DNA of 51,423 nt from a virus: positions 1 to 51,423 of the IMG/VR virus record IMGVR_UViG_3300043539_001010; one strand, written 5' to 3'. Below the pieces are notes generated by a model. It saw only the letters and a list, made by a program, of their open reading frames with translations. It did no database searches and was not told where the DNA came from. Shown piece after piece: positions 50,201 to 51,423 of the stretch; the stretch's first letter is position 1; each line of letters starts with the position of its first letter. The position numbers were made by a program, and so were the translations under genes.

Positions 50201-50540
50201 TATTGTTTCGGATGTTTCTGGTAATTTACGTTCTATTCCACAAGTTTCAAAATCTGCAGCTTACACGTTAGTTGCTGGGGATAATGGTAAAAATATTAAC
50301 ATTACGACAGGTGGTATTACTATTCCTACAAGCAGCGTGTTTATTGCAGGTGACGTAATTTCAATCTACAACCGATCGGGATCTGCTCAAAACATTTCTT
50401 GGTCGGGTGGTACGGTTTACAGTTCTGGAACTTCCGCAGCGAAATCTTCACCGTTGTCATTGGCTGCTCGTGGTATTGCAACGATAATGTTCGTAACCGG
50501 GGGTACTTCGCCTGAAATTGTAGTATCTGGTAACGTGTAA
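47247..50540 (+). CDS. Tail fibre protein 2
   Basis: 1097-residue fibre: the N-terminus MSKNFVVKHGLEIASGGITINQGGLNIVGGDITLPSVLRIG..., then a region with YGVGVYGIGYTAG and IGLYGSAANG, then two copies of the FNLINANATTVNFAGAA module. These are followed by DPLIYLADNNVADTLDVGIIGAYK and DPMISMASGNTVNSVDIGFYGLYN (same type as fibre 1), and a C-terminal tip rich in Thr/Gly (TTLTNASTSMQVFTGTT). Two exact 62-bp repeats (47938-47999, 49117-49178) encode the same module. AAGGAAAG precedes the ATG. The first 145 residues are nearly the same as in the truncated gene at 50688. Confidence 0.85.
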   Translation: MSKNFVVKHGLEIASGGITINQGGLNIVGGDITLPSVLRIGTASGADRFPNTVVSISNTTISTKPSELHNIGLLAEGTANSSDTTVYGVGVYGIGYTAGATRSGGVVGEGHVSDTTDTGSAIGVRGYSSDNHASGMNIGLYGSAANGLTNYALYMPAGNIYTGSSQSWTLGGDLTFSGAYAVTIPTLSLTNALPVLSGGTGVTTSTGSGSVVLSNSAALATITVGTSLGTPSTSFNLINANATTVNFAGAASELNISSGTGTTTINNDLVVAGNITFGSGATQLSATVLNIEDPLIYLADNNVADTLDVGIIGAYKINDVHLHTGIIRDASDKVWKLFSGITSEPVGNVLDLTDAVYDDFQIGKLSTTGVNKVTITEPDTSAVLTLANGSTLATSGAHSITLTATADSVITLPTTGTLVSTTTTALSDLSTVGTVTTGTWSASFGAVSGANLTDLTAGNLSGTIPSTVLANSSVYIGNTTIALNRESGDLALTGVSIDGASGALATTTSPVVVSGTASPAVGQVLTAISATSAQWSDIPESLGSTGTVTSVSGQGTVNGITLSGVVTLDGHLTLGGTLSGVDLTTQITGILPVVNGGSGTTSSTGTGNLVLATSPDIGTSLTTSSTSFNLINANATTVNFAGAATALSVGSATGNTTVNNNLVVSGDLTVNGTNNIINTTSINVQDPMISMASGNTVNSVDIGFYGLYNSNTTSKYTGFVRDASDSNTWKLFDNVPILPDTTVDFTSATYSPIRVGTITGTSLNNVTITAPANGATLTLANNSTLSTAGNFTTTGAYAITLTATADTSVTLPTTGTLLSSASTVFNKVTITTPTNTATLTLANNSTLSTAGNFTTSGAYPITLTATAATTVTLPTTGALVADGYTTTATAAGTTTLTNASTSMQVFTGTTTQTVKLPDTATLSIGKRFTITNNSTGTLTIQTSAAGAVATQTAGTTATYTVASIGAQTWVSAIVPLISSVNGVDGIVSDVSGNLRSIPQVSKSAAYTLVAGDNGKNINITTGGITIPTSSVFIAGDVISIYNRSGSAQNISWSGGTVYSSGTSAAKSSPLSLAARGIATIMFVTGGTSPEIVVSGNV

Positions 50541-50561
50541 TTAGTAGTTTATATTGATAGT

Positions 50562-50586
50562 AGCAGCCTTCGGGCTGCTTCTTTTT
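50562..50586 (+). terminator. Terminator after fibre gene 2
   Basis: AGCAGCC / GGCTGCT stem with TTCG-type loop, then CTTTTT. It is duplicated from the one at 47121. Confidence 0.9.
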
Positions 50587-50610
50587 GTCCACGAAATATC
50601 AAAATACCTC

Positions 50611-50619
50611 CTAAATATT
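50611..50619 (+). promoter_or_regulatory. Late promoter of fibre gene 3
   Basis: CTAAATATT in the duplicated intergenic block. The leader hairpin copy follows at 50645-50661. Confidence 0.6.
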
Positions 50620-50687
50620 ATGTAATGACATCAGTCAATATGGACTAACGGAGTGCGTTAGTTCTACTACCTATAAAGGAAAGCAAA

Positions 50688-51423
50688 ATGCGTAAAAATT
50701 TCGTTGTAAAACATGGCCTTGAAATAGCCAGTGGCGGTATTACTATTAACCAAGGCGGTCTTAATATTGTTGGTGGTGATATAACATTACCAAGCGTACT
50801 GAGAATTGGAACTGCATCTGGTGCTGATAGATTCCCAAACACAATAGTTTCTATCTCTAATACTACGTTATTTACAAAACCATCTGAATTACACAACATT
50901 GGGTTATTAGCAGAGGGCACTGCAAATGGTTCTGATACAACGGTATACGGTATCGGTGTATATGGTGTTGGTTATACGGCCGGTGGTACCAGATCAGGTG
51001 GTGTTGTTGGTGAAGGACACGTATCAGATACAACAGACACCGGTTCATCGATCGGTGTACGTGGCTATGCGTTAGATGCACATGCTGGTGGAATGAATAT
51101 TGGTTTGTATGGAAGTGCTGCTAATGGTTCGGGAAATTACGCACTGTACATGGCTTCTGGTGATATCAATTCAGCAACTACACAATCGTGGTTTTTGAAT
51201 GGTGATTTAACATTTTCTGGTGCATACACCGTAACTATTCCAACATTAAGTTCTACGACGGTTAATGCGACGTCAGTTAACAATGTGACTATCACCAAAC
51301 CAGCAGCCAATTCGACACTTACTATACTTGATGGAAAAACGTTAACCGCAAATAATACATTAACCTTCACTGGTACTGATTCTTCTTCTGTGAATTTTGC
51401 TGCAGGTGGTGATGTAGTTTACA
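50688..51423 (+). CDS. Tail fibre protein 3, partial (runs off right edge)
   Basis: ATG at 50688 with AAGGAAAG upstream opens a frame that has no stop before the window ends (245 residues visible). MRKNFVVKHGLEIASGGITINQGG differs from fibre 2 by S2R and stays nearly identical for about 70 codons, then remains clearly related (YGIGVYGVGYTAGGTRSGGVVGEGHVSDTTDTGS) before diverging after about residue 145. It is a tandem duplicate, together with its leader, promoter and preceding terminator. The C-terminal part that would show its specificity is outside the window. Confidence 0.85.
   Translation, partial: MRKNFVVKHGLEIASGGITINQGGLNIVGGDITLPSVLRIGTASGADRFPNTIVSISNTTLFTKPSELHNIGLLAEGTANGSDTTVYGIGVYGVGYTAGGTRSGGVVGEGHVSDTTDTGSSIGVRGYALDAHAGGMNIGLYGSAANGSGNYALYMASGDINSATTQSWFLNGDLTFSGAYTVTIPTLSSTTVNATSVNNVTITKPAANSTLTILDGKTLTANNTLTFTGTDSSSVNFAAGGDVVY

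Overview
The window is part of the genome of a large, AT-rich, T4-like contractile-tailed phage (myovirus). Support comes from recognisable homologues of T4 baseplate proteins (gp6, gp25, gp5, gp53, gp48/54, gp26), recombination subunits gp46/gp47, late sigma factor gp55, tape measure gp29 and the head cluster gp20-gp21-gp22-gp23. It is further supported by TAAATA-type late promoters ahead of the virion genes. Several architectures (gp5 without a lysozyme domain, very long gp6, gp27-like hub, fibre modules with the DPLIxLA...DIGxxGxY pattern) resemble the distant 'exo-T-even' phages of aquatic bacteria more than coliphage T4. The host cannot be read from the sequence; an aquatic Gram-negative bacterium is an inference.

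Layout. 1-10091 (minus): a baseplate block running gp48/54, gp53, a gp27-like hub protein, gp5, gp25, gp6 and a further virion protein cut by the left edge. 10175-11023 (plus): gp55. 11078-11876 (minus): two small early genes. 12019-17242 (plus): a small early gene, gp47, an inserted Vsr-like nuclease, gp46, two DUF1566-type mini-proteins, an Hjc-like nuclease and RNase HI. 17243-18845: 1.6 kb without genes, holding a perfect hairpin, a sigma70 promoter, four 55-bp tandem repeats, a GC-richer segment with nested stems (candidate large ncRNA), five iteron-like repeats and a cluster of a 12-bp motif (candidate origin or control region). 18846-21254: a long low-complexity late protein. 21295-22367 (minus): gp26 and a small downstream protein. 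22453-29471 (plus): a tape measure with a glucosaminidase domain, then portal gp20 carrying two inteins. 29738-33967: an early accessory region with six more DUF1566-type proteins and dispersed covarying hairpins. 34131-38750: head genes (scaffold, protease gp21, core gp22, major capsid gp23). 38904-41459: a three-gene homing-endonuclease-like island. 41517-43074: two DUF4116-type repeat proteins. 43152-51423: tail fibre genes, with a tandem duplication cut by the right edge.

Regulation as read from sequence. Accessory and recombination genes have near-consensus sigma70 promoters (TTGACA, 16-17 bp, TATAAT). Virion genes have TAAATA/ATAAATA elements without a -35 box, matching the gp55-type late promoter. 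Strong intrinsic terminators close most units. A 12-bp word, CTAAAAGATAAT, recurs about twenty times, mostly intergenic, at terminators and just upstream of or inside sigma70 promoters.

Most unusual features: (1) a family of 23-bp hairpins with fixed flanks and compensatory stem changes; (2) DUF1566 mini-proteins whose 3' ends vary in a pattern like diversity-generating retroelement targets, two of them followed within 5-6 bp by one of those hairpins; (3) the structured non-coding and repeat region next to RNase HI; (4) two inteins 14 residues apart in the portal protein.
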